Assembly: GCF_019670125.1 (NCBI RefSeq)
Contig: NZ_AP023033.1
Location: forward strand, 3,683,501-3,747,500
Origin: Agarivorans aestuarii
GTDB taxonomy: Bacteria; Pseudomonadota; Gammaproteobacteria; Enterobacterales; Celerinatantimonadaceae
Direction: 5' to 3'
DNA length: 64,000 nucleotides
The position numbers and the translations under genes are program-made. Of this stretch, positions 1 to 9,254 are shown piece by piece. Every line of letters starts with the position of its first letter. Within the stretch, counting starts at the first letter, position 1. Below the pieces are notes generated by a model. The model did no database searches and was not told the origin of the DNA. It was given only the letters and a program-made list of their open reading frames with translations.

Positions 1-2440
1 AGCCATCTTCACTCACTGTTGCAACACTTGGATCCGATGAGCGATAGCTCACGCTAGCTTGTGCGTTTAACGGAACAAAGCTTGGCATTAAGCTATAGGT
101 TTCTGCCACGGCAAGCTTTTTCTCTTGTCGTTCCAAGGCAATCGCTGTTGGAGCAGGGTTAGCAGCATCTTTAGTTAAGTATTTTGCATTAGCATTTACA
201 TCACTAAAGTATACCTTTTCGCCGTTACGCCAGTGCACTGCAACTTGCTTGATCTCGGTTTCATTGGCTAAACCAAAGTGCAGCATGTTAATCGAGCCTT
301 GCGAGAAGACTTCGCCTGCTGATCCCACACGCTTACGATAAGTTTTACCACTTTCGGTTGTTACCACAACCTGTGCCGATAAGGGGTCAAGCTTATTTAG
401 CGGGCTGTAACCAACATCAACTAATACGTAATTACCTAAGTCTTGGGTATCATTTTTGTACATGTACCAACGGCCTTCTTCATTACTGCCGTTAAGTAAA
501 TCTACGCGACCGTTTTGGTCAAAATCAAAGCCTTGGCCCATATCTCCATGACCATGGTCTGTCATGCTATGCGCACCATGTAAAGTAGTAGGTATAAACT
601 GTCCTTTACCAGTGTTTACCAATAATAGGTCTGTCACACGCTCTTTTAAAAAGCCAAAACGGTGAATAAAGATGTCATTGAATCCATTATTATTGAAGTC
701 ACCGTGAGTAACCCCCCAGTGGTTACCACCTTTAGGCAAATTCCACTCACTCGAGGCATCAACAAACTTATCGCCTTGGTTAATCAACAAAATATCTTGT
801 TCGTTGCGGTTATTAGGCTGCCAATCTAGAGCGAGGTCATTTAATCCATCTAATGTGAAACTCACATTCCAATAAACATTTTGATCACGAACCCACTCGG
901 CTTTCCAGTTACCATCACCTAAGTAACCAATGTAAATGCCGTTAGCTTCACGTGCGCTAGGCCAACCATTAGCCGCCTCTGTGGTTATTTCCAAGGTACT
1001 TGGCGCCCCACTCATTTCTGGTGGAAGCTGGTCAGGCTGGAAGCCTGTGGCATGTACATCTTTACGCTCTTTGGTTTCACCAAGGTAGATAGGGTAACCA
1101 CCATCATACTGGCGATAAACCAAATCTAAGCCAGATAACGTAACGCTCTCGTCAGCAGTGAAGCTAATCTCCGTTGTGCCAGTTTCACCATTATCACGGA
1201 TATCGAGCTTTTTAGTTGATGGGTTAAAGTCATAAGATTTGTCAGACAGCTGATACTCTGGTTTGCCTCGAGCAATATACAAATCAAATAAACCGTTACC
1301 GTTTACATCAACGTCTGCTACTGCTTGCACTTGCCAAGCATTAGCTGCGCCTTCTGGTAGCCATTGAGCTGTAACATCGGTAAAGCCTAGGTTGCCATTG
1401 CCCTGCCAAAGCGTTATTGGCGAGAATAGCAATATGTCGTCAATACCGTCATTATTAAAGTCGAGAACCAAGGCGCGCTCGGCTTCGGCACTCTCGATAC
1501 CAGGAATGCGTACTTCTTCGAAAGTACCGTCACCCTTGTTGCGGTAAAAGAGTTGTTGCGGGCCATCGTAGTTTGGCGTTTTAGCATTGATTAAAGCTAA
1601 ATCTAAATGACCATCTAAATCCATATCTAACCAACGAGGTGCGCGACCACGCGCAGGTGTTGTTATGCCAGTATCGGTGGCTTGGGTGAAGGTTCCGCCT
1701 TCATTTTTGAGCAGTACATAAGACGATGGGCTAGTACCATTAGCTCCGCCTAGCGCCACCATAATATCTAATTCACCATTGCCAGTGTAATCACCAAGGG
1801 CCGAACCGTGAAAGTCCTGAACATTAGGAAACAGATCGCTTAAGGTCACGGTACCATCGCCATTGTTCATCGCTAGCTGGGTAGAAATATAGTTGTGGTT
1901 ATTAAGCACAAAGTCGTAGTGACCATCGTTGTTAATATCACCCACCGACGGACCACCATACTTGTAGGTATCTTCGGTCACTAAACCTATTTCGTCGGAA
2001 GCGTCGCGAAACTTAGGCATACTTAAGTCGCTAATATCTTGAAAGGTCATGTTGTTAATCAAGATATCGCCATTTCGTCCAACAAGGCGCAACTGCTTGT
2101 CACCTAAAGAGCCAAAATCAACAATTGCGTTTAGCTGATTAATACCTTGACTAGGAATATCAATGTTATCCAATAACAATTGATCATCGGCATACAAACT
2201 TAAGTTGGCATAGGGAACGCTTATAGAAAACTCAAAGTTTACTTGCTTGAGGCTAGAGCCGCTAACACTGTAAGGCATTTCTACCGGCTGCGTATTGGTT
2301 ACTGTAATAGGCGTAAACCCACCACCGCTTCCGCCATTTCCATCATCACTACTGCTATTACACCCGGTAATGGCGATAACCAATGCACTGATCAAGCTGC
2401 GCGTAAACACTCTTTGTTTAGAACTATTGCGAGATATCAT
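1..2440 (-). CDS. FG-GAP/VCBS-repeat lipoprotein with ASPIC/UnbV-like domain (partial)
   Basis: The frame is open from an ATG at 2438-2440 down to the window edge, so the C-terminus is missing; about 813 codons are visible. The N-terminus has a basic stretch, a short hydrophobic core and the lipobox-like ITGC followed by Asn-Ser-Ser, then a Ser/Gly/Asp-rich linker, which suggests an outer-membrane lipoprotein. The body contains repeated Asp-rich calcium-loop motifs of FG-GAP/VCBS beta-propellers (GDINNDGHYDF, MDLDGHLDLAL, DFNNDGIDDILL, GDFNNNGFNDIF). Next comes a segment like the ASPIC/UnbV domain of CRTAC1-type proteins, ending near VHWRNGEK. The last visible residues (DPSVATVSEDG) look like the start of a BIG2 Ig-like domain. 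Such proteins bind ligands or surfaces; no catalytic motif is visible. An operator-like inverted repeat 76 bp upstream matches those of the agarase genes, so a role in agar binding is inferred, not shown. Confidence 0.8.
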   Translation of the reverse strand, partial: MISRNSSKQRVFTRSLISALVIAITGCNSSSDDGNGGSGGGFTPITVTNTQPVEMPYSVSGSSLKQVNFEFSISVPYANLSLYADDQLLLDNIDIPSQGINQLNAIVDFGSLGDKQLRLVGRNGDILINNMTFQDISDLSMPKFRDASDEIGLVTEDTYKYGGPSVGDINNDGHYDFVLNNHNYISTQLAMNNGDGTVTLSDLFPNVQDFHGSALGDYTGNGELDIMVALGGANGTSPSSYVLLKNEGGTFTQATDTGITTPARGRAPRWLDMDLDGHLDLALINAKTPNYDGPQQLFYRNKGDGTFEEVRIPGIESAEAERALVLDFNNDGIDDILLFSPITLWQGNGNLGFTDVTAQWLPEGAANAWQVQAVADVDVNGNGLFDLYIARGKPEYQLSDKSYDFNPSTKKLDIRDNGETGTTEISFTADESVTLSGLDLVYRQYDGGYPIYLGETKERKDVHATGFQPDQLPPEMSGAPSTLEITTEAANGWPSAREANGIYIGYLGDGNWKAEWVRDQNVYWNVSFTLDGLNDLALDWQPNNRNEQDILLINQGDKFVDASSEWNLPKGGNHWGVTHGDFNNNGFNDIFIHRFGFLKERVTDLLLVNTGKGQFIPTTLHGAHSMTDHGHGDMGQGFDFDQNGRVDLLNGSNEEGRWYMYKNDTQDLGNYVLVDVGYSPLNKLDPLSAQVVVTTESGKTYRKRVGSAGEVFSQGSINMLHFGLANETEIKQVAVHWRNGEKVYFSDVNANAKYLTKDAANPAPTAIALERQEKKLAVAETYSLMPSFVPLNAQASVSYRSSDPSVATVSEDG

Positions 2441-2515
2441 CAAAAATCCTTTTGTTGATTGGCTTAAATGCCTTTGAGCTAAAAAGTACAACAATACATC
2501 GCCCAATCTAAACAA

Positions 2516-2546
2516 TTGATTAACCAATGAGCAATTGGTTAACCTT
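2516..2546. promoter_or_regulatory. Paired GntR-type operator-like sites upstream of the FG-GAP lipoprotein
   Basis: Two 12-mers, TTGATTAACCAA (2516-2527, one mismatch to TTGGTNNACCAA) and TTGGTTAACCTT (2535-2546, two mismatches), together form a larger inverted repeat. They lie 76-106 bp upstream of the lipoprotein start. Confidence 0.5.
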
Positions 2547-2755
2547 TAAGGCAGGATCTATATCATATTTAATTGTTAATTATGCGATAGCCGTCAAAGT
2601 CTTTTATAGCAAACAGTTAGAGGGAGATTAGACAACATCAACTTAAACCTCCCCAAAAAAGTAAGTAACTTAAATAACAGACATAAAGAAAAAATTGCCG
2701 AAAAAAGCAGAGGAGCTAGGAGACACCCAGCAAAAGTTAATAACCAATATAACAA

Positions 2756-2767
2756 TTGGACTACCAA
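2756..2767. promoter_or_regulatory. GntR-type operator-like site
   Basis: TTGGACTACCAA differs from TTGGTNNACCAA at one position. It is 316 bp upstream of the lipoprotein start, immediately before the structured region at 2780-2841. Confidence 0.35.
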
Positions 2768-2819
2768 TAAAAGGCGCCTTAGGCCAAAGTGTTTACACTT
2801 TGTGGGCCTATCAGGAAAA

Positions 2820-2841
2820 GCAAGCAGCGCTTGCCTTTTTT
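2820..2841. terminator. Hairpin with T-tracts on both strands
   Basis: The stem GCAAGC/GCTTGC with a three-base loop is followed by CTTTTTT on the plus strand and by TTTT on the minus strand. It could end the GH50 transcript arriving from 3158, or a short plus-strand transcript starting nearby. Confidence 0.5.
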
Positions 2842-3157
2842 GCTGTCTAAGAATGGCAAAAATGGAACGAATGCCTAACTAGGCGAGCCCTAATAGGTTG
2901 CTGTATTAAAATACTTTATTGCAGCAAATAGGTTTTTGCTTAACCGCACATTGCGCAGAGCAATGCCGCAAGAGAAGATAACAACTGAATCCTTATACAA
3001 TCCCTCAGAAAAATTTTCCAAAAGAAAGGGCGCTGCATGCTGGAATTAATCAGTAAAACAGCACCCTTATGCTTTGACTAAAAAGACCTAGACCCACGTT
3101 TTGTAAACGCCTTGGATCGAAGCCCGCTTTTTACTTATAGGTACCTATCAAAGCGCG

Positions 3158-5431
3158 CTACTTTTTCGCCTTATTAAAACGGCGCTGATACATGCCGCCA
3201 TTTACCCGCTTCGCAGCATCAACCATTGGCTGATATGGTACATCGGTGATACCCACAAAACCCACATTGTAGTTTTCACCGTCAAACGAACGCCCAGTAA
3301 TCGGCGAGTCAATGTATTGGAACCAATGCGCCCCAACAAAGTATGGATTATCAATTACCGAGTTTAAGTAATCTTCGAACATCTCGCCGCGCTCGGTTTG
3401 GTCGTTAGCCGTCACCAAACCTGCGTGAAAGAAACCTTCTTTAACGCCAATATGAAACTCACCAATAATGCTTGGCATATCTACTTCGGCCAAAAACTTC
3501 CAAGGTTCTGGGTGTAGCCCTTCTTTGTAGTAGTTGTAACTTACAACATCCACATGTTTTGCTGCGGCTCTTACCACCTCTGGATTACAGCCCCAATCAG
3601 CAAATCGAGCTCCCAAATACAAGTGATTAGGTAATTGAGCCTTAAGCGACTCGTTTACCACTTTGAAGTATTCGCTGGCGTACAACTCTAATAACATGGA
3701 GTAGTCACTAAGCTGTGCTTCGTTATGGGCTAAATCACTAACGCCACCAGCTACAGCTTGCCAAGATTCAATCTTAGTCCCCCAAGCTTGGTTAAGCTGT
3801 TCTACAGTGCCGTACTTGTCTTTTAAGGCTTGAGTGAATACTGCCTTAGTTGGGCTCTCCTCATCGCTGCGACCTAGAGTATGGATCGCAATACCATAAT
3901 GGCCATTAATGGTGCCCATTCGGCCCCAGCTTTTCTCATTATCAATGAAAATACCCACACACCATGGTGAACCTTGCATTTCGGCTTTAACTTGGCTTAC
4001 GGTTGCTTCGGCGCGCTCTCTAAATACCGGGTCGAAAGGATCTGGCAGTGGCGCCCAAAAGTCATCGCCACTAGTCACTGTTTTAAAGTCACCAATAATC
4101 CAGCCATTGGCGAAATAAGGAATTTTATCGTTACAGTAAAATTCTGGAGCAGTCCAATTACCTAAACAAGAAAAGCCCCAGTTAAGCATGCGGTCCATGG
4201 TAACTTCACGCCACTTGCCCATGTAATCGGCGTCATCTTGACCGTACTTGCGCTGTAGATTTGCCGAGTAAAAACTAAAGATCTCGCCGCGATCAACTGG
4301 CCCTTCAAACAGTTCACGCATATAGCTGTAATGCTCAGCTAACGGGTCGTCGTAGCTAGGCAACCAATCGAAAAAGTCTCGGCGAGTTTGGTTAGCAACA
4401 TGGGCTGAATCAAAGGCTTCTTGGCAAATTTCGAGCTTTTCTTTAGAGTCTTCAGGTGTTACATCGTCATCGCTACGCGCAGCCACTTTTGAGTGGTCGT
4501 AATCAATACCGGTAATGGTAAATGAGTTTGCTAGGCGAATAATATCGAGGCCGGTAGCAAAGTATGGGTAGCCATCTGGGTCAACTAACGACCATTTTCC
4601 GTCGATTTTTTCGGTACGGAAAAAGCCAGTTGCCTCTAGCTGCGGGCCACCAGTGTAACCACTAAAGCGCGAACGCTGGGGCATAGCGCCTTGCTCTAAG
4701 GCTTTAAGCTCTTTGGCTGTAACCGCCAATAACTCTTCTTCAGAATGTACTTTTTCCGCGGTTTCTACTAAAGCATTTTGACCAAACTTATCTAAACAAC
4801 CTTTAAGAAAATCGGGATTACATTCCGGGGTGAAAATCACTCTAAAGTTATCTAACACCAACTGATGATCAATCAAAGTACCGTGAATGCTTAATTCAAT
4901 TTTGGCAACGGCACTTAAATCGATGTTCATCTCGCCCCACATCCACGTTGCATAGTGAAATGGCGTATCCCAGGCTGCAGGGTTAGAGCGAAAACCCGAT
5001 TCATAGTTAAGCCCACCCTTTAAAAACTCACCCTTAAGCTCGTTTAAATAAGTTTTGCAAGAGCCACCCGCCACGTTAATGCTGCGGCTATGCATTTGCC
5101 CTTGTTTGTCGAAGATATTGATGAAAATCTGTGTTGAACGACGACCTAAGTTTGTGACGTCAAATGCAAAACTAAAGTTAGGAAGCGCACTCCAATCAAA
5201 AGGCTGCTCAGGCTCGATAAAAATTGAGGTGTAAAAGTTTTCTTTGCTATGTGTAGTAACTTTTAAGGCTTGCGAACCAGTAGTAATGCCGTTGCCTTCA
5301 CTTACCAATTCTGCGTCCACGTTGCTAAAACTAAAAGCCTTAGGAATTTGCTCAGCAAAATCATAAATCAAAATTGATTGCTCATGCTCAGATATAGTTT
5401 TAGCTGAGTCAGCCCTTAAGCGCGTTTCCAT
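3158..5431 (-). CDS. GH50 beta-agarase without signal peptide
   Basis: This 757-residue protein belongs to glycoside hydrolase family 50, which hydrolyses beta-1,4 bonds of agarose or neoagaro-oligosaccharides. It has one N-terminal CBM-like beta-sandwich (about residues 20-200) and a C-terminal TIM barrel. The family motifs are present: FIDNEKSWG with acid/base Glu499, LGARFADWG near 606, and IIGEFH with nucleophile Glu658. The N-terminus (METRLRADSAKT) is hydrophilic, with no signal sequence or lipobox, and the other three GH50 enzymes here carry two sandwich domains. An AGGATA ribosome-binding site precedes the ATG. It is probably a cytoplasmic exo-enzyme that trims imported oligosaccharides to neoagarobiose. 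Family assignment is firm; mode of action and location are inferred. Confidence 0.93.
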   Translation of the reverse strand: METRLRADSAKTISEHEQSILIYDFAEQIPKAFSFSNVDAELVSEGNGITTGSQALKVTTHSKENFYTSIFIEPEQPFDWSALPNFSFAFDVTNLGRRSTQIFINIFDKQGQMHSRSINVAGGSCKTYLNELKGEFLKGGLNYESGFRSNPAAWDTPFHYATWMWGEMNIDLSAVAKIELSIHGTLIDHQLVLDNFRVIFTPECNPDFLKGCLDKFGQNALVETAEKVHSEEELLAVTAKELKALEQGAMPQRSRFSGYTGGPQLEATGFFRTEKIDGKWSLVDPDGYPYFATGLDIIRLANSFTITGIDYDHSKVAARSDDDVTPEDSKEKLEICQEAFDSAHVANQTRRDFFDWLPSYDDPLAEHYSYMRELFEGPVDRGEIFSFYSANLQRKYGQDDADYMGKWREVTMDRMLNWGFSCLGNWTAPEFYCNDKIPYFANGWIIGDFKTVTSGDDFWAPLPDPFDPVFRERAEATVSQVKAEMQGSPWCVGIFIDNEKSWGRMGTINGHYGIAIHTLGRSDEESPTKAVFTQALKDKYGTVEQLNQAWGTKIESWQAVAGGVSDLAHNEAQLSDYSMLLELYASEYFKVVNESLKAQLPNHLYLGARFADWGCNPEVVRAAAKHVDVVSYNYYKEGLHPEPWKFLAEVDMPSIIGEFHIGVKEGFFHAGLVTANDQTERGEMFEDYLNSVIDNPYFVGAHWFQYIDSPITGRSFDGENYNVGFVGITDVPYQPMVDAAKRVNGGMYQRRFNKAKK

Positions 5432-5622
5432 TATGTATCCTCAAATGATTAGCGTCCTGATAGCCATGGCAGAGTCTAGGCAATATAACTAAGCCATAGA
5501 GAAAACTTAACTAACAAACCTTAAGTATTAAACTTTCTAGCTGCCAAGCGACGCGTTAAAACAGAAAAATATCTAAGGGTAATAATGACTTCAGCCAAAC
5601 AAATGTCAACCAATTCAAATTA

Positions 5623-5634
5623 TTGGAAAACCAA
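5623..5634. promoter_or_regulatory. GntR-type operator-like site upstream of cytoplasmic GH50
   Basis: TTGGAAAACCAA is symmetric and differs from TTGGTNNACCAA at position 5 only. A half-site (GTCAACCAA) lies about 10 bp to the left. It is 192 bp upstream of the GH50 start. Confidence 0.4.
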
Positions 5635-5877
5635 TTTTTGCAAACTTGTGAACCATGCCTCGTGTTAGCCAAGCTTAAGCGTAAACGAAGTGCTAAGCCT
5701 TAATGCTTTAACCCTAAGTCAATAAAGGTATCACTATAGGGTTCGACTAGCACAACAGTCTATATTGCTGGGATTTTTTATGGTGAAGTAAACAGTAGCG
5801 CGCAGGTTAACTGGCATTAATCAAGGAATATTAGTAGTGATGGGTGAAAGGCTAATAAGCGAGTAACAGCAAAAAAG

Positions 5878-5905
5878 AATCCACTTAGCCTTGGCTAAGT
5901 GGATT
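5878..5905 (-). terminator. Terminator after the YhcH-family gene
   Basis: A perfect 13-bp stem (AATCCACTTAGCC/GGCTAAGTGGATT) with a TT loop is followed on the minus strand by CTTTTTT. It closes the long minus-strand block ending at 5914. Confidence 0.8.
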
Positions 5906-5913
5906 TAGTGCAC

Positions 5914-6378
<465 letters not shown>

Positions 6379-6405
6379 TTACTTCCTACTATTTAAGTTT
6401 ATTTG

Positions 6406-7884
6406 TCATACTTTAAAACGTTTGATATTTACTACAAGCTCATTGTTGTGTTCTTCGAGTGAGATCACTTGTCCGTTCACATTTTTTGCATTATTTGCAA
6501 TAGAACTAGCCAGGGTATTTAAGGTGGTAACATTTTCAGCAATGGTCTGAGTAACGCTGTTTTGTTGTTTAGCAGCTACCGCAACGTGCGTGTTCATTTG
6601 GTTAATGTTCTCAATGTGCTCGCAGATATCTTGTAAGGCTTGTGAAATAGACCCCGCCGCATTGTCCACCTCTTTACTCGATTGCAAACTTGCCCCCATA
6701 GAGCTAGCCGCATTTGAGGCATTGTCTTGCAGCGCGGCAACAATAGATTCAATTTCTTGGGTAGACTCTTGAGTTTTCTGGGCCAATGCTCTTACTTCAT
6801 CGGCAACCACCGCAAACCCTCGCCCTTGCTCACCAGCTCGAGCTGCTTCAATTGCCGCGTTTAAGGCAAGTAGGTTGGTTTGTTCGGCGATGTTACGAAT
6901 AACTTCCACTACAGAGCCAATCGCTGAGCTTGAATCAATTAACTTATCGATACGTGAAGAGGTATCGGTAATGCTTTGCGATAAGCGGGTAATGAGTTGA
7001 CTGTTTTCGCGCACCAACTCTACACCAAGCAAGGTTTGCTCGCGGGCCGTTTGCGACTTCTCGGCGGTTTGCTCAGCGTTTACAAACACCTCTTCTGCAG
7101 AGGCACTCATTTCTTGCAGTGAAGTAGCCGCCTGCTCCATCTGATCTTGTTGCGATAAAGAGTCACGCTGAGATTCGCTAGAAGATGAACTTAACGAATG
7201 AGACACCGAGCTTACCTGCTCACTCACCGAACGAATGCTATTAAGCAGGTGCGATAGGTTGTCCATCAGTAAGTTGAAGTTGCTACTAAGTACACCAATC
7301 TCGTTATCGTTGTTCACTGGAATACGTCGGGTAAGGTCCCCGTCACCAGTGGCAATTTGGTGCAAAGAGTTTGCCACGTCGTTGATTGGAATTACCACCA
7401 GCTTACGCACGTAGAAAAACACGGCTGCAACCACAACCGCTAATACCAATATAATGTTGAGCATTACATTGGTTATTTCGCTGTTTAGCGTGGCAATCAC
7501 ACTGCTATCATCAAATTGCAGCTTTAAGGTACCAATAAAGTCCTCGCCACGTTGCAGCTCAATTAGATTGAAGTCTTGCTTTTGATTGGCAATGCTGGCC
7601 TGAGAAATAGCTTTACCACGCTGGTCCACTACTTCCACTGCATTTAGGATCGGGGATTGAACCAAAGCATCTACAATGGCTTGCGCTTGTTCAAAATCAT
7701 AAACAAACACCGCTTCTATTAATGATGCTTTGGCCATCTCGGTAATGGCTTGTTGCTCTACTAAGTAGCCTTCAGCCAATTTGCTTTTGGTATTTAAGTA
7801 GCTAACGCCACCGCCTAATAACAGGCCTAGCAAACCAAATAGCAGTAATATAATAATTAGGGATTTACTCAAACTTGCTTTCAC
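6406..7884 (-). CDS. Methyl-accepting chemotaxis protein
   Basis: This 492-residue transmembrane chemoreceptor has TM1 at about 8-29, a short periplasmic sensor of roughly 105 residues, TM2 at about 139-158, a HAMP domain (about 160-215) and a long cytoplasmic coiled coil. The conserved hairpin tip includes [20 protein letters not shown] at about 334-353, the site contacting CheA/CheW. The C-terminus (IKRFKV) has no CheR-docking pentapeptide. The start is GTG at 7882-7884. The upstream gene, 18 bp away, encodes a periplasmic solute-binding protein with no permease beside it, so the two may form a ligand-binding/receptor pair. Being embedded in the agarase block suggests chemotaxis to agar breakdown products. 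The family is certain; the ligand is unknown. Confidence 0.93.
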   Translation of the reverse strand: MKASLSKSLIIILLLFGLLGLLLGGGVSYLNTKSKLAEGYLVEQQAITEMAKASLIEAVFVYDFEQAQAIVDALVQSPILNAVEVVDQRGKAISQASIANQKQDFNLIELQRGEDFIGTLKLQFDDSSVIATLNSEITNVMLNIILVLAVVVAAVFFYVRKLVVIPINDVANSLHQIATGDGDLTRRIPVNNDNEIGVLSSNFNLLMDNLSHLLNSIRSVSEQVSSVSHSLSSSSSESQRDSLSQQDQMEQAATSLQEMSASAEEVFVNAEQTAEKSQTAREQTLLGVELVRENSQLITRLSQSITDTSSRIDKLIDSSSAIGSVVEVIRNIAEQTNLLALNAAIEAARAGEQGRGFAVVADEVRALAQKTQESTQEIESIVAALQDNASNAASSMGASLQSSKEVDNAAGSISQALQDICEHIENINQMNTHVAVAAKQQNSVTQTIAENVTTLNTLASSIANNAKNVNGQVISLEEHNNELVVNIKRFKV

Positions 7885-7902
7885 GTTTAGTCTCGCTTAT
7901 GT

Positions 7903-8754
7903 CTATCTTTCTTGAATGTCCAACCACAACTCTTCGCGGTGCAAAGGTGCGTCTGCGGGCAGTAAAGGATTATCTATTTTTATTATTCGGCGCTCGGTAA
8001 GGCGCGCTGTTTCAAAGGTTTTTGAGATAAGGGGAGATTGATAAAATAGCTGGTTATAGCTGCCATCAGCAATGGCGGTTTCTAAGCCATCGTTAATCGC
8101 ATCATATAAGGCGCGATTCTTAGGATTAACGTAGAGATACATCGCCATTGGGTAGACCAACAGAATGTCATCTTCTACGGCAAGGTTTACTTCCTTTTGG
8201 GTTTCTACCACTTCCCAGGCTTCGTGCACGGCTAAAGGTAGGTAGTCAAAACGCCCGCCATCTACCATGTAGAATAAGCTTTGCGCTTTAACCGGTTTAA
8301 CTACTTCTAGTCCGGCATTTTCTAGGATTTCAGTATCGCCCCAAAAACGGCCTAAGCCTGCTTTTAAGCGCTTTAACGAGGCTAAACTAGACACGCCTTC
8401 AAAGGCTGCTTGATTACTTTTTTCAATAACAAAAACGCGGTGGCCCAATAATCCTTTAAAAATAGGGATCTTGATGGCTTTAAGCTGTTGCTGCATTGAG
8501 TTTGACGCACCAGCCCAAATCACACTCACCTGATCTTGTTTTACTTCTTCAACTAATCGAGCCTCACTGTAATAGGTATCGATGGGTTGAATTTTTTGCG
8601 AATAGTTACTTTTTTCAAATGCTAATTTAATCAAATCAACGACTAAGCGGTCGCGTTCGCCCAAAACCATGGGCGTTGTTACCTGTGCTAGAACGCTATT
8701 AGATAAGGTTAAACCGCAAAACAAAAAGAAGCTGGCAATGGTTATTTTTTTCAT
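7903..8754 (-). CDS. Periplasmic solute-binding protein (SBP_bac_3-like)
   Basis: The 283-residue protein begins with a clear signal peptide (about 1-23, ending in SVLA) and resembles family 3 extracellular solute-binding proteins. It shows the two-lobe pattern with a VSVIWAGAS segment near residue 76 and a C-terminal lobe ending in a predicted helix (NDGLETAIADGSYNQLF). No ABC permease or ATPase gene is adjacent. It is 18 bp upstream of the chemoreceptor and 34 bp downstream of the P-loop kinase, so it is co-transcribed with them. It could deliver a ligand to the chemoreceptor rather than to a transporter. The substrate cannot be read from the sequence; amino acids are the commonest ligands of the family, but context favours an agar-derived compound. 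Confidence 0.75.
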   Translation of the reverse strand: MKKITIASFFLFCGLTLSNSVLAQVTTPMVLGERDRLVVDLIKLAFEKSNYSQKIQPIDTYYSEARLVEEVKQDQVSVIWAGASNSMQQQLKAIKIPIFKGLLGHRVFVIEKSNQAAFEGVSSLASLKRLKAGLGRFWGDTEILENAGLEVVKPVKAQSLFYMVDGGRFDYLPLAVHEAWEVVETQKEVNLAVEDDILLVYPMAMYLYVNPKNRALYDAINDGLETAIADGSYNQLFYQSPLISKTFETARLTERRIIKIDNPLLPADAPLHREELWLDIQER

Positions 8755-8788
8755 ACTTTTTCTCTTACCAAAACGCTATCAATTGCTG

Positions 8789-9190
8789 TTAAAAACCTTG
8801 GTGGAATACCACGCTATTTTTTAAGTTAATAATCTGTTTAAGCACCACATCTTCTGGCGCGTCACGTTTGTATTCTTCGCTATTTTGATTTTCCATCACC
8901 AAGGTGAATACTTTGTATTCATGCAGGTTGGCGGCTTCAAGGTAAAAATCTAAGTCACTAGATTTAGAGAAGGAGTTAGTCACGGCGATGCTGTTAACGC
9001 CTTTTTCCATTAACTCAGCAACAGAGGCACGACAATACTCATCGGCATGCGGCTTAAGTTCTTCATTCCACTTGTTTTGACCATACTGGGCATAATAATC
9101 CCAGCAGGACACCACGTCTTTAGTGATGGTTTTTGCAAACTCGGTTTTACCGCTGCCAAATGACCCGCGGACAATATATAGATACTTCAT
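8789..9190 (-). CDS. Small P-loop kinase, N4BP2/polynucleotide-kinase-like
   Basis: The protein has 133 residues from the ATG at 9190, which is preceded by AGGAAG; a longer reading from 9229 lacks such a site and runs into the terminator hairpin. A Walker A motif GSFGSGKT (residues 9-16) follows the first strand. The rest matches the N4BP2/T4 Pnk-like kinase layout: an aromatic DYY segment, NEELKPHADEYCRASV, then a strand corresponding to the usual VVDNTN (here IAVTNSFS) and Tyr-x-x-Ala (YLEAANLHEYKV). In the usual motif an Asp precedes Asn-Thr; here the residues are Val-Thr-Asn-Ser. Such proteins phosphorylate nucleic acids or small molecules; the substrate here is unknown. It lies within the agarase block between a GH50 gene and the solute-binding protein. 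Confidence 0.65.
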   Translation of the reverse strand: MKYLYIVRGSFGSGKTEFAKTITKDVVSCWDYYAQYGQNKWNEELKPHADEYCRASVAELMEKGVNSIAVTNSFSKSSDLDFYLEAANLHEYKVFTLVMENQNSEEYKRDAPEDVVLKQIINLKNSVVFHQGF

Positions 9191-9212
9191 ATTTCTTCCT
9201 GAAAATAAAAAG

Positions 9213-9247
9213 GCCGCCTCACAATACAACTTAATTTACGAGGCGGC
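9213..9247 (-). terminator. Terminator after the GlyGly-CTERM GH50 gene
   Basis: The stem GCCGCCTC/GAGGCGGC with a 19-base loop is followed on the minus strand by CTTTTTATTTTC. It sits between the GH50 stop and the ribosome-binding site of the P-loop kinase, so downstream genes probably receive reduced read-through. Confidence 0.65.
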
Positions 9248-9254
9248 ACAGTCC

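Larger units (their letters stand above)
2441..3157. other. Long intergenic region between two minus-strand genes
   Basis: This 717-base AT-rich stretch holds no convincing gene. It contains the operator-like repeats at 2516-2546 and 2756-2767, a two-part stem-loop at about 2780-2810 and a hairpin with T-tracts on both sides at 2820-2841. A small palindrome (ATAGGTACCTAT, 3137-3148) lies just past the GH50 stop. It must contain the promoter of the FG-GAP lipoprotein and the 3' end of the GH50 transcript. Confidence 0.6.
5432..5913. other. Intergenic region with GH50 promoter and YhcH terminator
   Basis: The 482 bases hold an operator-like site at 5623-5634 and the terminator at 5878-5905. 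Both neighbours are on the minus strand, so the GH50 promoter lies here. No coding potential is evident on either strand. Confidence 0.6.

Noticed and set aside
2243-2477. Two overlapping short plus-strand frames
   Set aside because: They are antisense to the lipoprotein signal region, which has a clear start and lipobox.
2877-2960. Integron attC-like site suggested by GCCTAAC near a TAGGC sequence
   Set aside because: The arms are too short and lack the paired R and L boxes of attC sites; no integron integrase is nearby.
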